From Bradyrhizobium sp. 4 (GTDB taxonomy: Bacteria; Pseudomonadota; Alphaproteobacteria; Rhizobiales; Xanthobacteraceae), in contig NZ_CP064687.1 of the NCBI RefSeq assembly GCF_023100905.1, positions 233,729 to 297,728 on the forward strand: DNA of 64,000 nt, given 5' to 3'. Numbering within the stretch: position 1 is the stretch's first letter; each line of letters opens with the position of its first letter. The notes under the pieces were generated by a model. It was given only the letters and a program-made list of their open reading frames with translations. It searched no databases and was not told where the DNA came from. Positions 33,713-42,806 of this stretch are shown here, piece by piece. The translations under genes and the position numbers were made by a program.

Positions 33713-35131
33713 ATGGGACCGAAAGGAAAAGGAGCGCGAGACGTGAGCTTGGACGGGCCACTTTCCGCCTGGCGACCTCGGCAGCTCGCTTCCGAGGGAC
33801 CGCGCTATCTAGCCTTGGTCAATGCTCTTGAGCAGGACATCGCCGATGGCCGGCTATCGGACGGCGATCGTCTGCCGCCGCACCGTGACCTGGCACGTGA
33901 GCTTAGTCTCTCCGTCGGGACTGTGAGCAAAGCCTATCAGGAGGCCGAACAACGCGGTATCGTCAGCGGTCATGTCGGGCAGGGTACGTTCGTCCGGCGC
34001 CGTTCCGCCGCCCGAGCCGAGCCGCCACCTAGAGATGAGCCGATCAATTTGGCCTTGAACGTACCCGTCGAGGGCGGCGAGACCCAGATCCTCTCACAGA
34101 CGTTCAGTGAGGTGGTGCGCGAGGCTGATCTTGCACCGTTGCTCCGCTACCATCCCCATGGGGGCATTTGGCAGCATCGCGAAATCATCGCTGCTTCGAT
34201 GTCGGATAGCAAGCTGACCGTCAACCCGACTCAGCTGTTCCTGTGCAACGGCGCTCAGCACGCGATCGACATTGCCCTTCGCTTGGTAGCAAAGCCGGGC
34301 GACAATATCCTGGTCGATACCTTCACCTATTCCGGCTTCAAAGCGATCGCGGCGGCCAGCCACCTCAACTTGATACCAGTCGAGATGGACGACGAGGGCA
34401 TCAAGCCGGAGGCGCTAAAAGAGGCCTGTCGCACGTCCGGGGCGCGGGTGCTCTACTGCATGCCGACGTTACAGAGCCCCACGGCTCGTACGATGAGTCT
34501 CGCCCGCCGGCGGCGCATCGCCGAAGTGGCCGAAGAGCTCGATCTCGCCGTGATAGAGGATGATGTTTACGGCTTTTTCTTCACCGAGCGTCCGGTGCCG
34601 ATCGCCTCCTTGGCACCGAGCCGCACCTTCTACATCACCTCGTACTCCAAGTGCCTTGCTCCCGCCTTCCGGCTCGGAACATTGACGGTCCCGACCGACC
34701 ACATTTCTCAAACCGAGCTCCTTATGCACGCCTCCGCCTGGTTCGTAGCTCCGATGCTGAGCGAGGTGGTGGTGCGGCTGATCGAGAGCGGCAAGCTTGA
34801 ACATCTTCTGCGTGAGCGGCGCCTGCAGGCGCTTGAGCGTTACCGGGTGTTCCTGGACGTTTTTCCAAAAGCCGCAAAGCTTCAGTGCCCGGCGTTCTAT
34901 GCATGGTTGCCATTGCCGCGGGAGTGGTCCGCAGATCAATTTGCCGCCGCGGCCCGCGGCCGCGGCATACTCGTAACCCCACGCATCGCATTCGCGGTTA
35001 ATGACGGCGACCCCGGCGCAACCCGCATCTGCCTTGGCGCACCAAAAGATGTTGTCGCACTCTCCGATGCGCTACAGACTTTGCGCGAAATCCTCGTCCG
35101 GCACCCAGTAAACGTCGTTTCTGTCGCCTGA
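33713..35131 (+). CDS. MocR-type transcriptional regulator (GntR head, aminotransferase-like body)
   Basis: Up to 472 residues: ATG 33713, or GTG 33743 with AAGGAG just ahead (the more likely start, 462 residues). The N-terminal winged helix (LVNALEQDIADGRLSDGDRL and LARELSLSVGTVSKAYQEAE) is the GntR DNA-binding type. The rest is a fold-type I aminotransferase with LFLCNGAQHAIDIALRLVAK, IEDDVYGFFF and the PLP Lys in TSYSKCLAPAFRLGTL. MocR proteins use PLP and an amino-compound to sense substrate. It ends the hydroxyproline locus six bases after the dehydrogenase, so it is co-transcribed with the genes it probably controls. Confidence 0.92.
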   Translation: MGPKGKGARDVSLDGPLSAWRPRQLASEGPRYLALVNALEQDIADGRLSDGDRLPPHRDLARELSLSVGTVSKAYQEAEQRGIVSGHVGQGTFVRRRSAARAEPPPRDEPINLALNVPVEGGETQILSQTFSEVVREADLAPLLRYHPHGGIWQHREIIAASMSDSKLTVNPTQLFLCNGAQHAIDIALRLVAKPGDNILVDTFTYSGFKAIAAASHLNLIPVEMDDEGIKPEALKEACRTSGARVLYCMPTLQSPTARTMSLARRRRIAEVAEELDLAVIEDDVYGFFFTERPVPIASLAPSRTFYITSYSKCLAPAFRLGTLTVPTDHISQTELLMHASAWFVAPMLSEVVVRLIESGKLEHLLRERRLQALERYRVFLDVFPKAAKLQCPAFYAWLPLPREWSADQFAAAARGRGILVTPRIAFAVNDGDPGATRICLGAPKDVVALSDALQTLREILVRHPVNVVSVA

Positions 35132-35344
35132 CGTTGCGACCGGCGAGCGGGAGACTTTTACGCCACGCAATCCGTCGCGGAACTATACTGTCGATCAATC
35201 GCAAGAAACCGTGCTTGCTCCCGCAACCTGAACTTACTAGCCCTTGGCGAACGACCGCCCATTTCTGCCGACTCTCCAACACTCGGTCCTTGGGATTGCG
35301 TCGGTTGACGCGGTCGGCCGCCCTTCGCGTAGAACCGGCCCTTA

Positions 35345-35557
35345 TTATCGGTCGCGTCGATTTAGAATGAAATAGTTGGCCAGCCCGATCGTTAATAGCA
35401 AGAAGGCCGACACGACTGTACGAATCAGGATGGAGTCGATCTCGGACTTGAACACGGCGTTGTTGGCTTCAGCACCTGTTGAGAAATCGACATAGGACCC
35501 GGCGGCGAGGAGGAAAATGGCCAAAAGACTGGAGAGGAGAAACAACGCGGTCTTCAT
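35345..35557 (-). CDS. Small two-helix membrane protein, hypothetical
   Basis: A 70-residue protein with two likely membrane helices: ALFLLSSLLAIFLLAAGSYV near the start and LIRTVVSAFLLLTIGLANYF near the end, separated by a short polar loop (DFSTGAEANNAVFKSEID). It reads in the same direction as the LLM monooxygenase, 45 bases after its stop, and may be in its transcript. I know no family for it. The smooth hydrophobic pattern and its position argue for a real gene. Confidence 0.5.
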   Translation of the reverse strand: MKTALFLLSSLLAIFLLAAGSYVDFSTGAEANNAVFKSEIDSILIRTVVSAFLLLTIGLANYFILNRRDR

Positions 35558-35602
35558 GTCAGCTTGCTGTTCGCGAGTCTGGATGTGGGTGCGGAAACAG
35601 TC

Positions 35603-36946
35603 TCAGGCAATCGCCTTGACTGCGCTGGAGTAGACGCTGGCCGGCCGCGCGAGTCCGTAGTGCTCGCGCAAGGTCGTGCCGGTGTAGTCCTCGCGGAACA
35701 GGCCGCGCTTGCGCAGGATCGGGATGACCTGCTCGGCGAAGGTATCGAAGCCGCCGGACAGCCATGGCGGCATAACATTGAAGCCATCGGCCGCGCCGCC
35801 CTCGAACCAGGTCTGGATGTTGTCCGCGATCTTCTCCGGCGTGCCGGCAATGACCCAGTGGCCGCGCGCGCCGGCGAGGCGCTGCACCAGCTGGCGAATG
35901 GTCGGCTTCTCGCGGTCGACGATATCGACCACGAGCTTGAAGCGGCTTGCGACTCCGCGCGCGCTCGCTGTGTCGATGAGATCCCGGGGAACCGGGCCAT
36001 CGAGATCGTAGCCGGTGAGGTCGAGGCCGATCATCTGACGCAGCTGCGTCAGGGAGAATTCGGGCTGGATCAGCTCGTTGAATTCGTTCTGAAGTCGATC
36101 GGCTTCAGCCTGCGTGCTGCCGATGAAGGGGCTGATGCCGGGCAGGATCTTGATCTCGTCGGGACTGCGATCGAAGGTGCGGGCCTGGCGCTTGATGTCG
36201 GCATAGAACGCCGTCGCGGACTCCAGTGTCTGATGCGCCGTGAAAATTGCCTCCGCGAACCGGGCGGCGAACGCGCGGCCGTCGTCGGAAGAGCCGGCCT
36301 GTACGTAGACCGGCCGTCCCTGCGGCGCCCGCGAGATGTTCAGCGGGCCACGAACGCGAAAATGCTTGCCGATATGGTCGAGCGTGTGGATCTTGCTGGT
36401 GTCGGCGAAGATGCCAGAAGCCGGATCGTTGACGAGCGCGTCATCCTCCCAGCTATCCCACAGCCGGGAGATCACGTCGAGATATTCGCGGGCGCGCTCA
36501 TAGCGCTCGTGGTGAGGCGGATGTTCAGGCAACCCAAAGTTCTGTGCGGCCTGCTGCGCACCGGTGGTGACGATGTTCCAGCCGGCGCGACCCCGGCTGA
36601 GATGGTCGAGAGACGCAAACAGCCGTGCCAGATTGTACGGCTCGGTATAGGTCGTTGACGCCGTCGCGATCAGCCCGATACGGCTCGTGACGGCGGCAAT
36701 CGCTGCGAGCCAGGTGATTGGTTCGAAACGAAGGCGCTGGGCGTACCGAACGTTGTCGGCCAGCGCCGGCCCGTCGGCAAAGAAGATGGCGTCGAATTTG
36801 CTCGCTTCGGCCCGTTGCGCCAGCTCCTGATAATGGGTGATGTCGAGGATGCGGTCCGGTTCAGATCCCTTATAGCGCCACGCGGCTTCGTGATGGCCGC
36901 CCGGATAGATGAAGAGATTGAGAACAAGCTGGCGTTGGTTGCTCAT
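35603..36946 (-). CDS. LLM-class FMN-dependent monooxygenase (NtaA/SnaA/DszA family)
   Basis: A 447-residue TIM-barrel flavin monooxygenase of the NtaA/SnaA/DszA group, which uses FMNH2 and O2 supplied by a separate reductase. Family pieces: LNLFIYPGGHHEAAWR at the start, FDAIFFADGPALADN, FEPITWLAAIAAVTSRIGLI, ASLDHLSRGRAGWNIVTT and PVYVQAGSSDDGRAFAARF. Members attack nitrilotriacetate, EDTA, dibenzothiophene sulfone and alkyl sulfur compounds. No flavin reductase gene is in this window. Its neighbours (TauD-like dioxygenase, SsuABC-like importer) suggest an organosulfur substrate. It reads leftward, divergent from the FAD oxidoreductase group together with the methyltransferase. Confidence 0.9.
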   Translation of the reverse strand: MSNQRQLVLNLFIYPGGHHEAAWRYKGSEPDRILDITHYQELAQRAEASKFDAIFFADGPALADNVRYAQRLRFEPITWLAAIAAVTSRIGLIATASTTYTEPYNLARLFASLDHLSRGRAGWNIVTTGAQQAAQNFGLPEHPPHHERYERAREYLDVISRLWDSWEDDALVNDPASGIFADTSKIHTLDHIGKHFRVRGPLNISRAPQGRPVYVQAGSSDDGRAFAARFAEAIFTAHQTLESATAFYADIKRQARTFDRSPDEIKILPGISPFIGSTQAEADRLQNEFNELIQPEFSLTQLRQMIGLDLTGYDLDGPVPRDLIDTASARGVASRFKLVVDIVDREKPTIRQLVQRLAGARGHWVIAGTPEKIADNIQTWFEGGAADGFNVMPPWLSGGFDTFAEQVIPILRKRGLFREDYTGTTLREHYGLARPASVYSSAVKAIA

Positions 36947-36991
36947 GGTTCGTTTGTCCCGATGCGATGGCCAATGGTGAGACTTGAACGA

Positions 36992-37840
36992 TTAAAGACC
37001 CGGAGAGGAATCCCGTGGCTCCGGCTTTCGAGCGAACGCGAAGCGCAGATATCGCTCCAGGCGGAGGCCCTCCGGGGTGCGCTTCGCCTCGACCAAGCCA
37101 GCAAAGGCGCGCTCGATCGCTTCCCGTTCCGCTGTGGAAAAGCCGCCGAGGAAGTTACCGAATGCGCTAGCCTCGGACCATCCGAGCGCCGAACTCACGT
37201 CGTCATGCAAATCGACCAGTGAACGCAGGTCGCTTCGGTAATCGACGAGACCGGCCTCAACGAAGAGCATTTTGAGCTCGTCGTCAGTGGCTCCGAGCAC
37301 CCGGTGCGCTTCACTACTCCTCTCGGCGAACCCAGCCTGTTCGATCGCCTGCCGAAGCAAGGTGCGGGACTCGTGAGGTTTGGTCGGGTCCTGAACGTTC
37401 AACCCGATCCGGCCGCCCGGCTTGAGAACGCGGTGAATTTCGTGCAGGGCTCGCCGCTTGTCCGCGATCCAATGGAACACGCTGTTGAGATAGACGGCGT
37501 CGAAGTCCGCAGGTTCAAAGCGCGAAAGGTCTTCGGCGCGGCCGACCGCGAATGCCAGCGTCTTCGACGCGCGGAGACGCGCGATGGCAATACGGTTCTC
37601 GAGAGGATCGATGCCGGTCACACGGCCGTCAGGGCCGACAAGTTCTGCGACGAATTCGGTAAGGCGGCCCGTACCGGCACCGATATCGAGCACGTGATTC
37701 CCGGCCTTCAATGCGAGCGGGCCGACGAGGAATTTACCGTGATGAAACTGGAGGATGCCGGCCTGCTCATAGGTCCGAGCAAGCTCGGGTGTGTCTCGTT
37801 CAAGGCTGATGACGCCGGGGATCGACATCGTGCTTCTCAA
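36992..37840 (-). CDS. Class I SAM-dependent methyltransferase
   Basis: A protein of up to 282 residues (a second Met four codons in is also possible). Motif I HVLDIGAGTGRLTEFVAELV holds the SAM-binding glycines, followed by RVTGIDPLENRI (acidic ribose ligand), FDAVYLNSVFHWI (motif II) and HRVLKPGGRIGLNVQD (motif III). It is a UbiE/Methyltransf_11-like small-molecule methyltransferase; the acceptor is unknown. It sits 45 bases upstream of the LLM monooxygenase on the same strand and is probably the first gene of that transcript. It may methylate a product or an inhibitory intermediate, but this is a guess. Confidence 0.88.
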   Translation of the reverse strand: MRSTMSIPGVISLERDTPELARTYEQAGILQFHHGKFLVGPLALKAGNHVLDIGAGTGRLTEFVAELVGPDGRVTGIDPLENRIAIARLRASKTLAFAVGRAEDLSRFEPADFDAVYLNSVFHWIADKRRALHEIHRVLKPGGRIGLNVQDPTKPHESRTLLRQAIEQAGFAERSSEAHRVLGATDDELKMLFVEAGLVDYRSDLRSLVDLHDDVSSALGWSEASAFGNFLGGFSTAEREAIERAFAGLVEAKRTPEGLRLERYLRFAFARKPEPRDSSPGL

Positions 37841-38191
37841 ATCTCCAACGGGCCGACGAGACGGCTTGATTGGACGAAGTTTATGTTGTCGGAACGAGGA
37901 ATGTCGATGAAATTGATTTGCGTTGTTCGGTGTGATGCGAGCATGAATCTAGCGGCGCGCATCCCTGGAAGAGATGATGTTGCAAACTGATCGTGCCAAT
38001 TGGATGCCCGCGCATGCCGAGCGTCTCGCCCCGGTCTCTGGCTCGCTCCACGACGCTACGCAAATCTTTCAACACGCCGTAGCCCGGCGATGGGTTCGTT
38101 GTGCGGGTTGAAAAACAAAGCCGATTCCATTTCATTGACTGAGTATCGTTCGCTTCTACGATTTGACCGCATTTGATGCTGAAAAATCGAG
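37841..38191. other. Divergent promoter region, organosulfur-type locus
   Basis: About 350 bases between divergent methyltransferase and FAD-oxidoreductase genes; both promoters must lie here. No gene and no clear palindrome were recognised. Confidence 0.4.
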
Positions 38192-39640
38192 GTGCGAATA
38201 TGTTTCAGTCCCGATGTCGACACTGCGGCGCGCGAGACCTTGCGCCTGATTGGACCCGATCCGCAGAACTGGATCCCTGACCGTCAGGGGATCGATCACA
38301 ACGTCGCCATCATCGGCGGCGGGCAATCCGGAAGCGCGTTCGCCTTTGCGTTGCGTCGTGCCGGCATCGGCAAGGTCACCCTGATCGATGCCGCCGGCGA
38401 CGCTGCTTCGTCCGGCCCCTGGTTGAGCAGCGCGCGCATGAACAAGCTGCGTACGCCGAAAGGGTTGCCTGGGCCCGAACCCGGTTTGACAGGGCTGAGT
38501 TTCCAGGCCTGGTATGAAGCCCGCCACGGCGCCGCCGCGTATGAAGCGATCGATCGCATTGCCCGGGTGGATTGGGCCGCCTACCTCGACTGGTATCGCA
38601 GCACGCTTCGCATCAACGTACGCTACCGGACGCGGCTTCTCCGTGTCGAGCCGGCCGCTGACCATCTGCGGCTTCATCTCGACCTGGCCGGCGAAGCGCG
38701 AACTGAAACGGCCCGCAAGATCATTCTTGCCAGTGGCTTCCCCAGTAACGGCGGTCCGTCCGTCCCCGACGTGCTCTCGCGCAATCTGCCAAAAGAGCTT
38801 TACGCTCATACGCTGGAAGCGATCGATTTCGAGAAGCTGCGCGACAGGTCAGTCGCGGTGTTGGGCAGCGCGGCCTCCGCATTCGACGCGGCGGCGGTGG
38901 CGCTCGAAGCCGGGGCGAGGGAGGTGCATCTCTTCGCGCGGCGCGACAGGCTTGCCTCGGAGCCGGTGATCAGGACGCGCGGCTATCCGGGAGCTTACGA
39001 CAATTACGGATCGTTGCCGGATGCTCTTCGCTGGCACCAGGCCATCCGCTTCCGCCGTGCCGGATCCACGCCACCGCCTGATGCGGTCGCGCGCGCCGTC
39101 AAGTTCCCGAATTTCCACCTTCGTCTGGCGGCGCCGTGGACGTCGGCCAAGCCGTTCGGGCGGCGGCTGCTTGCGACCACGCCGCATGGCGATATCGCAT
39201 TCGATTTCGTGATCGCCGGTACGGGTTATCGGGTCGATCTCGCAAAAACACCGGAGCTGGCAGCCTTCTCCGATAACATCCTGTTGTGGCGCGACCGCTT
39301 TTCGCCTTCTGCGGACGAGCAGGACGAGACCCTAGGCGCACATCCCTATCTCGGGTCGGGGCACGAATTCCTCGAGAAGGCACCCGGCCGCGCTCCTTAT
39401 CTCCGTAACATCCACGTCTTCAACCCTGCGGCGTTCGTGAGCTTCGGCTTGCCAATTGGAGACGTCCCGAGCTTCAAGCGTGATATCCCGGCCGTCGTCG
39501 CGCAAATCAGCAGGGATCTCTTTCTGGACGATCTTGCCTCGCATGAGGCCCGCATCAATGCGCCGATCGCCGACGATTTCGAACCTGCACTTTATGCGCC
39601 TGCGGTGTGGCGCACGCAGAGCGTCGTCGCGGCTGAATAG
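38192..39640 (+). CDS. FAD/NAD(P)-binding oxidoreductase (flavin monooxygenase-like)
   Basis: A protein of up to 482 residues with a GTG start at 38192 that has no good ribosome site, so the start is uncertain. NVAIIGGGQSGSAFAFAL (residues 37-54) is the FAD fold. SVAVLGSAASAFDAAAVALE near residue 222 is the NADPH fold, and FDFVIAGTGYRVDL is the late ATG-type motif. The layout is that of class B flavin monooxygenases or lysine/ornithine N-hydroxylase-like proteins; the FxGxxxHxxxY fingerprint of Baeyer-Villiger enzymes is not seen. It is divergent from the LLM monooxygenase transcript and upstream of the TauD-like gene on the same strand. It probably oxidises a sulfur- or nitrogen-containing substrate. 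Confidence 0.8.
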   Translation: MRICFSPDVDTAARETLRLIGPDPQNWIPDRQGIDHNVAIIGGGQSGSAFAFALRRAGIGKVTLIDAAGDAASSGPWLSSARMNKLRTPKGLPGPEPGLTGLSFQAWYEARHGAAAYEAIDRIARVDWAAYLDWYRSTLRINVRYRTRLLRVEPAADHLRLHLDLAGEARTETARKIILASGFPSNGGPSVPDVLSRNLPKELYAHTLEAIDFEKLRDRSVAVLGSAASAFDAAAVALEAGAREVHLFARRDRLASEPVIRTRGYPGAYDNYGSLPDALRWHQAIRFRRAGSTPPPDAVARAVKFPNFHLRLAAPWTSAKPFGRRLLATTPHGDIAFDFVIAGTGYRVDLAKTPELAAFSDNILLWRDRFSPSADEQDETLGAHPYLGSGHEFLEKAPGRAPYLRNIHVFNPAAFVSFGLPIGDVPSFKRDIPAVVAQISRDLFLDDLASHEARINAPIADDFEPALYAPAVWRTQSVVAAE

Positions 39641-39942
39641 CAGAAAGCGCAGATATCAATCGGATACGTCGTGCGGGTGCGTGCAACTATTTTCCACCTT
39701 CGTCCAACTTTGGAAGCTATTTCCGAAAGTCTTGAGTTAGCATCCTGTGACTGAGCGAGAGGCTGCATTGATGCCGTCTCTCGGGGAAGATCCCGCCGGA
39801 CCCGATTGCCGCCAGAGCAGACGGCGATACTGCAAGAGGATCGATCACGACCATCAGCTGTGTATTTACTCCGCCATCGCATCAGCGATCGGCGAACGGC
39901 GGAGCCTTGTCCAAACGGGATCGCGATTTTGGGGAAAATGAC

Positions 39943-40869
39943 ATGACGGACGCAATCACCATCGACAACGTCATTCCGCGCGCGGATATCGTCAAGCGGT
40001 CGGCACGTATCGGCGCGGAGATCAGGAACATCAAGCTCTCGGGCGATCTCCGGGACCGGACGATCGCGGCGATCAACCAGGTTCTGCTCGAGCACAAGGT
40101 CGTCTTCTTCCGCGACCAGGACCATCTCGACGACGCGGGGCAGGAGAGTTTTGCCGTGAGGCTCGGCAAACTGGTTCCGCACCCGACGGTCGGCGCGACC
40201 AAGGGAACGGCGTCGATCCTGGAACTCGATTCCGGACGCGGCGGCGGCCGCGCCGACCAGTGGCACACCGATGTTACCTTCGTCGACGCCTATCCGAAGA
40301 TCTCCGTGCTGCGCGGCGTCGTGATCCCCGAGTTCGGCGGCGATACGATCTGGTCAAACACCGCGGCATCCTATCTCGATCTGCCGGCGCCGCTGCGCAA
40401 GCTCGCGGACGAGCTCTGGGCGGTGCACAGCAACGCCTATGACTACGCCGTCAAGACCCGCGCGAGCGAGGCCGACAGGAAGCACTTCGAGGAGGTCTTC
40501 ACCGGCACGATCTACGAGACCGAGCATCCCGTCGTTCGCGTCCATCCCGAGACCGGAGAACGGACGCTGGTGCTTGGCAATTTCGTCCAGCGCTTCGTCG
40601 GCCTGTCGAAATATGACAGCCAGAAGCTATTCGACCTGTTCCAGTCCCACATCACTGCGCCCGAGAATACGGTGCGCTGGAGCTGGCAGCAGGGTGATGT
40701 GGTGATCTGGGACAATCGCGCTACCCAGCACTACGCGGTCAACGATTACGGCGACCAGCACCGCGTCGTCCGGCGCGCCACCATCGACGGCGAAGTGCCG
40801 GTCAGCATCGACGGCCGCAACAGCGTCACCCGCGTCAAGTCGACCAAGCCACAGGCGAAGGCCGCCTGA
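39943..40869 (+). CDS. TauD/TfdA-family 2-oxoglutarate/Fe(II) dioxygenase
   Basis: A protein of 308 residues from ATG 39943 (MTDAITIDNVIPRADIVKRS). The iron ligands are visible: His108 and Asp110 in DQWHTDVTF and a distal His in TQHYAVNDYGDQHR, followed by the 2-oxoglutarate-binding Arg of RVVRRATIDGE. The closest named groups are taurine dioxygenase and alkylsulfatases, which release sulfite or sulfate from an organic sulfonate or sulfate ester. It is the gene directly before an SsuABC-like importer, 22 bases ahead of the binding protein, so it most likely desulfonates what that system brings in. Confidence 0.9.
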   Translation: MTDAITIDNVIPRADIVKRSARIGAEIRNIKLSGDLRDRTIAAINQVLLEHKVVFFRDQDHLDDAGQESFAVRLGKLVPHPTVGATKGTASILELDSGRGGGRADQWHTDVTFVDAYPKISVLRGVVIPEFGGDTIWSNTAASYLDLPAPLRKLADELWAVHSNAYDYAVKTRASEADRKHFEEVFTGTIYETEHPVVRVHPETGERTLVLGNFVQRFVGLSKYDSQKLFDLFQSHITAPENTVRWSWQQGDVVIWDNRATQHYAVNDYGDQHRVVRRATIDGEVPVSIDGRNSVTRVKSTKPQAKAA

Positions 40870-40890
40870 AACGAGCGAGGAGTGAATACA

Positions 40891-41949
40891 ATGGAAATCG
40901 CTATCTCTGCGTTGCGTCGCCTGGTTGCCGGTCTGCGTGCAAGAGGGTGGCAACTTGGCCTCGCCGCCCTCGGGCTGATAGGGCTCGTCGGCAGCGCCAT
41001 GGCCGAGCCGCAGCTCGAAAGGACCGAGGTCCGCTATCAAGGCTGGGCCGGCCAAGTCACGTTTATCGAGCTGGCCGATGACCTCGGCTATCTCGCGCCG
41101 CTCAAGCTGAAATGGATCGGCAACACCATCAGCGGTCCGCAGGACATCCAGACGGTGGTGACCGGCGATATCGACATCGGCGGCGCGTTCTATGGCGCGA
41201 TCATCAAGCTGATCGCGGCCAAGGCGCCGATCAAGGCGGTGGTCGGCTATTACGGCTCGGACGACAACACCTACAACGGCTATTACGTGAAGGATGACAG
41301 CCCGATCAAGACCGCGCGGGACCTGATCGGCAAGAAGGTCGCGGTCAACACGCTCGGAGCACATCTCGAATTCGTGCTGCGCGAATACTTGGCTCGTAAC
41401 GGCCTTACGCCGGCGGATGCGAAGCAGGTGACGCTGGTCGCGATCCCGCCCGTCACCGGCGAGCAGGTGTTGCGGCAGGGACAGGTCGAGGTGGCCACGC
41501 TCAACGGCGTGTTGCGCGACAAGGCGCTCGAACGCGGCGGCATCCGCAGGCTGTTTGCCGATACCGACATCTTCGGAAACTTCACCGGCGGGTCCTACGT
41601 GCTGAGGGACAAGTTCATCAAGGACAATCCCAACACCTCGCGCAGGCTGGTCGAGGGCGTGTCGCGTGCCATCGCCTGGGCGCAGACGACGCCGCCGGAG
41701 GAAGTTCGCGCCCGTTTCGAGCGCATCATCGCCGATCGCAAGCGGAACGAGGACGCCACACCGATCAAGTACTGGAAGAGCACGGGTGTTGCGACCAAGG
41801 GCGGCGTGATCGGCGATGCCGAGCTGCAGGTGTGGGTCGACTGGCTGGTCAAGGATGGTCTCTTGAAGCCGGACCAGCTCAAGCCGTCTGATCTCTACAC
41901 CAACGAGTTCAACTATTTCCGCCCCGGCAAGACCGCGGAGGCGAAATGA
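40891..41949 (+). CDS. Sulfonate/nitrate/taurine-type ABC transporter, binding protein
   Basis: A protein of 352 residues from ATG 40891, with GAGGAG eight bases ahead. The signal peptide (LGLAALGLIGLVGSAMA, cleavage after residue 38) directs it to the periplasm. The SsuA/TauA fold is shown by VRYQGWAGQVTFIELADDLG, NTISGPQDIQTVVTGDIDIG, PIKTARDLIGKKVAVNTLG and EQVLRQGQVEVATLNGV. It should capture an aliphatic sulfonate or related compound. The ATPase gene overlaps its end by four bases. Confidence 0.88.
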   Translation: MEIAISALRRLVAGLRARGWQLGLAALGLIGLVGSAMAEPQLERTEVRYQGWAGQVTFIELADDLGYLAPLKLKWIGNTISGPQDIQTVVTGDIDIGGAFYGAIIKLIAAKAPIKAVVGYYGSDDNTYNGYYVKDDSPIKTARDLIGKKVAVNTLGAHLEFVLREYLARNGLTPADAKQVTLVAIPPVTGEQVLRQGQVEVATLNGVLRDKALERGGIRRLFADTDIFGNFTGGSYVLRDKFIKDNPNTSRRLVEGVSRAIAWAQTTPPEEVRARFERIIADRKRNEDATPIKYWKSTGVATKGGVIGDAELQVWVDWLVKDGLLKPDQLKPSDLYTNEFNYFRPGKTAEAK

Positions 41950-42806
41950 CTACGACCAAGATCAGATTCGAGCATGTCCGGAAGGACTTCCTGGTCCGCG
42001 GCAAGGATGGCGGGCCGGCGCAACGCTTCACCGCGCTGGACGACATCACGCTGGATGTCCGGCCCGGCGAGTTCCTTGCGCTGGTCGGGCCGAGCGGCTG
42101 CGGCAAGTCGACCTTGCTGGACCTGCTCGGCGGCCTTTCGCTGCCGAGCAGCGGGCGGATCCTGCTCGACGGCAAGGCCATCAACGGGCCGGCGCGCGAC
42201 CGCGGCATCGTGTTCCAGCAATACGCGCTGTTTCCTTGGCGGACGGCCGCGCAGAATGTTGAGTTCGGACTCGACATCGCCGGCCTGAAGGCCAGGGCAC
42301 GGCGGGAGAAGGCGCTGCACTATCTCGATCTGGTCGGGCTGTCCGGCTTTGCCGACCGCTATCCGCACGAGCTCTCGGGCGGCATGAAGCAGCGCGTCGC
42401 GATCGCGCGAAGCCTGGCCTACGATCCCGGGGTGCTGCTGATGGACGAGCCGTTCGCGGCGCTCGACGCGCAGACGCGCGAGACGCTGCAAGGCGAGCTG
42501 TTGCGGATCTGGCGCAGCACCGGAAAGACCATCCTGTTCATCACGCATGGCATCGACGAAGCCGTCGTCCTCGGCCAGCGCGTGGCGGTGATGACTTCGC
42601 GTCCCGGCCGCATCAAGCAGATCGTCGATATTCCCGACGAACTGCATAGCGAAACCGAGGACGTCCGCTCGTTGCATCAGTTCGGGCGTGTGCGGCATGA
42701 GGTCTGGTCCTTGCTGCGCGACGAGGTGTTGAAGGCGCAAGGAGCTCAGGGCCCCGCAGCGGACGGCGAGGGCGTCGCAAAGCCGAAGGAATTGGCTCAT
42801 GTCTAA
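41946..42806 (+). CDS. Sulfonate-type ABC transporter, ATP-binding protein
   Basis: A 286-residue ATPase of the SsuB/TauB group. Walker A is GPSGCGKST, the Q-loop FQQYALFPWRTA, the signature ELSGGMKQRVAIARSLA, Walker B VLLMDEPFAALDAQT and the switch His is in FITHGIDEAV. It overlaps the binding protein by four bases and the permease by eight, which shows one translationally coupled transporter operon. Confidence 0.93.
   Translation: MTTTKIRFEHVRKDFLVRGKDGGPAQRFTALDDITLDVRPGEFLALVGPSGCGKSTLLDLLGGLSLPSSGRILLDGKAINGPARDRGIVFQQYALFPWRTAAQNVEFGLDIAGLKARARREKALHYLDLVGLSGFADRYPHELSGGMKQRVAIARSLAYDPGVLLMDEPFAALDAQTRETLQGELLRIWRSTGKTILFITHGIDEAVVLGQRVAVMTSRPGRIKQIVDIPDELHSETEDVRSLHQFGRVRHEVWSLLRDEVLKAQGAQGPAADGEGVAKPKELAHV

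Noticed and set aside
35564..36658. 364-codon plus-strand frame opposite the LLM monooxygenase
   Set aside because: Shadow of a clear enzyme on the other strand; no motifs.
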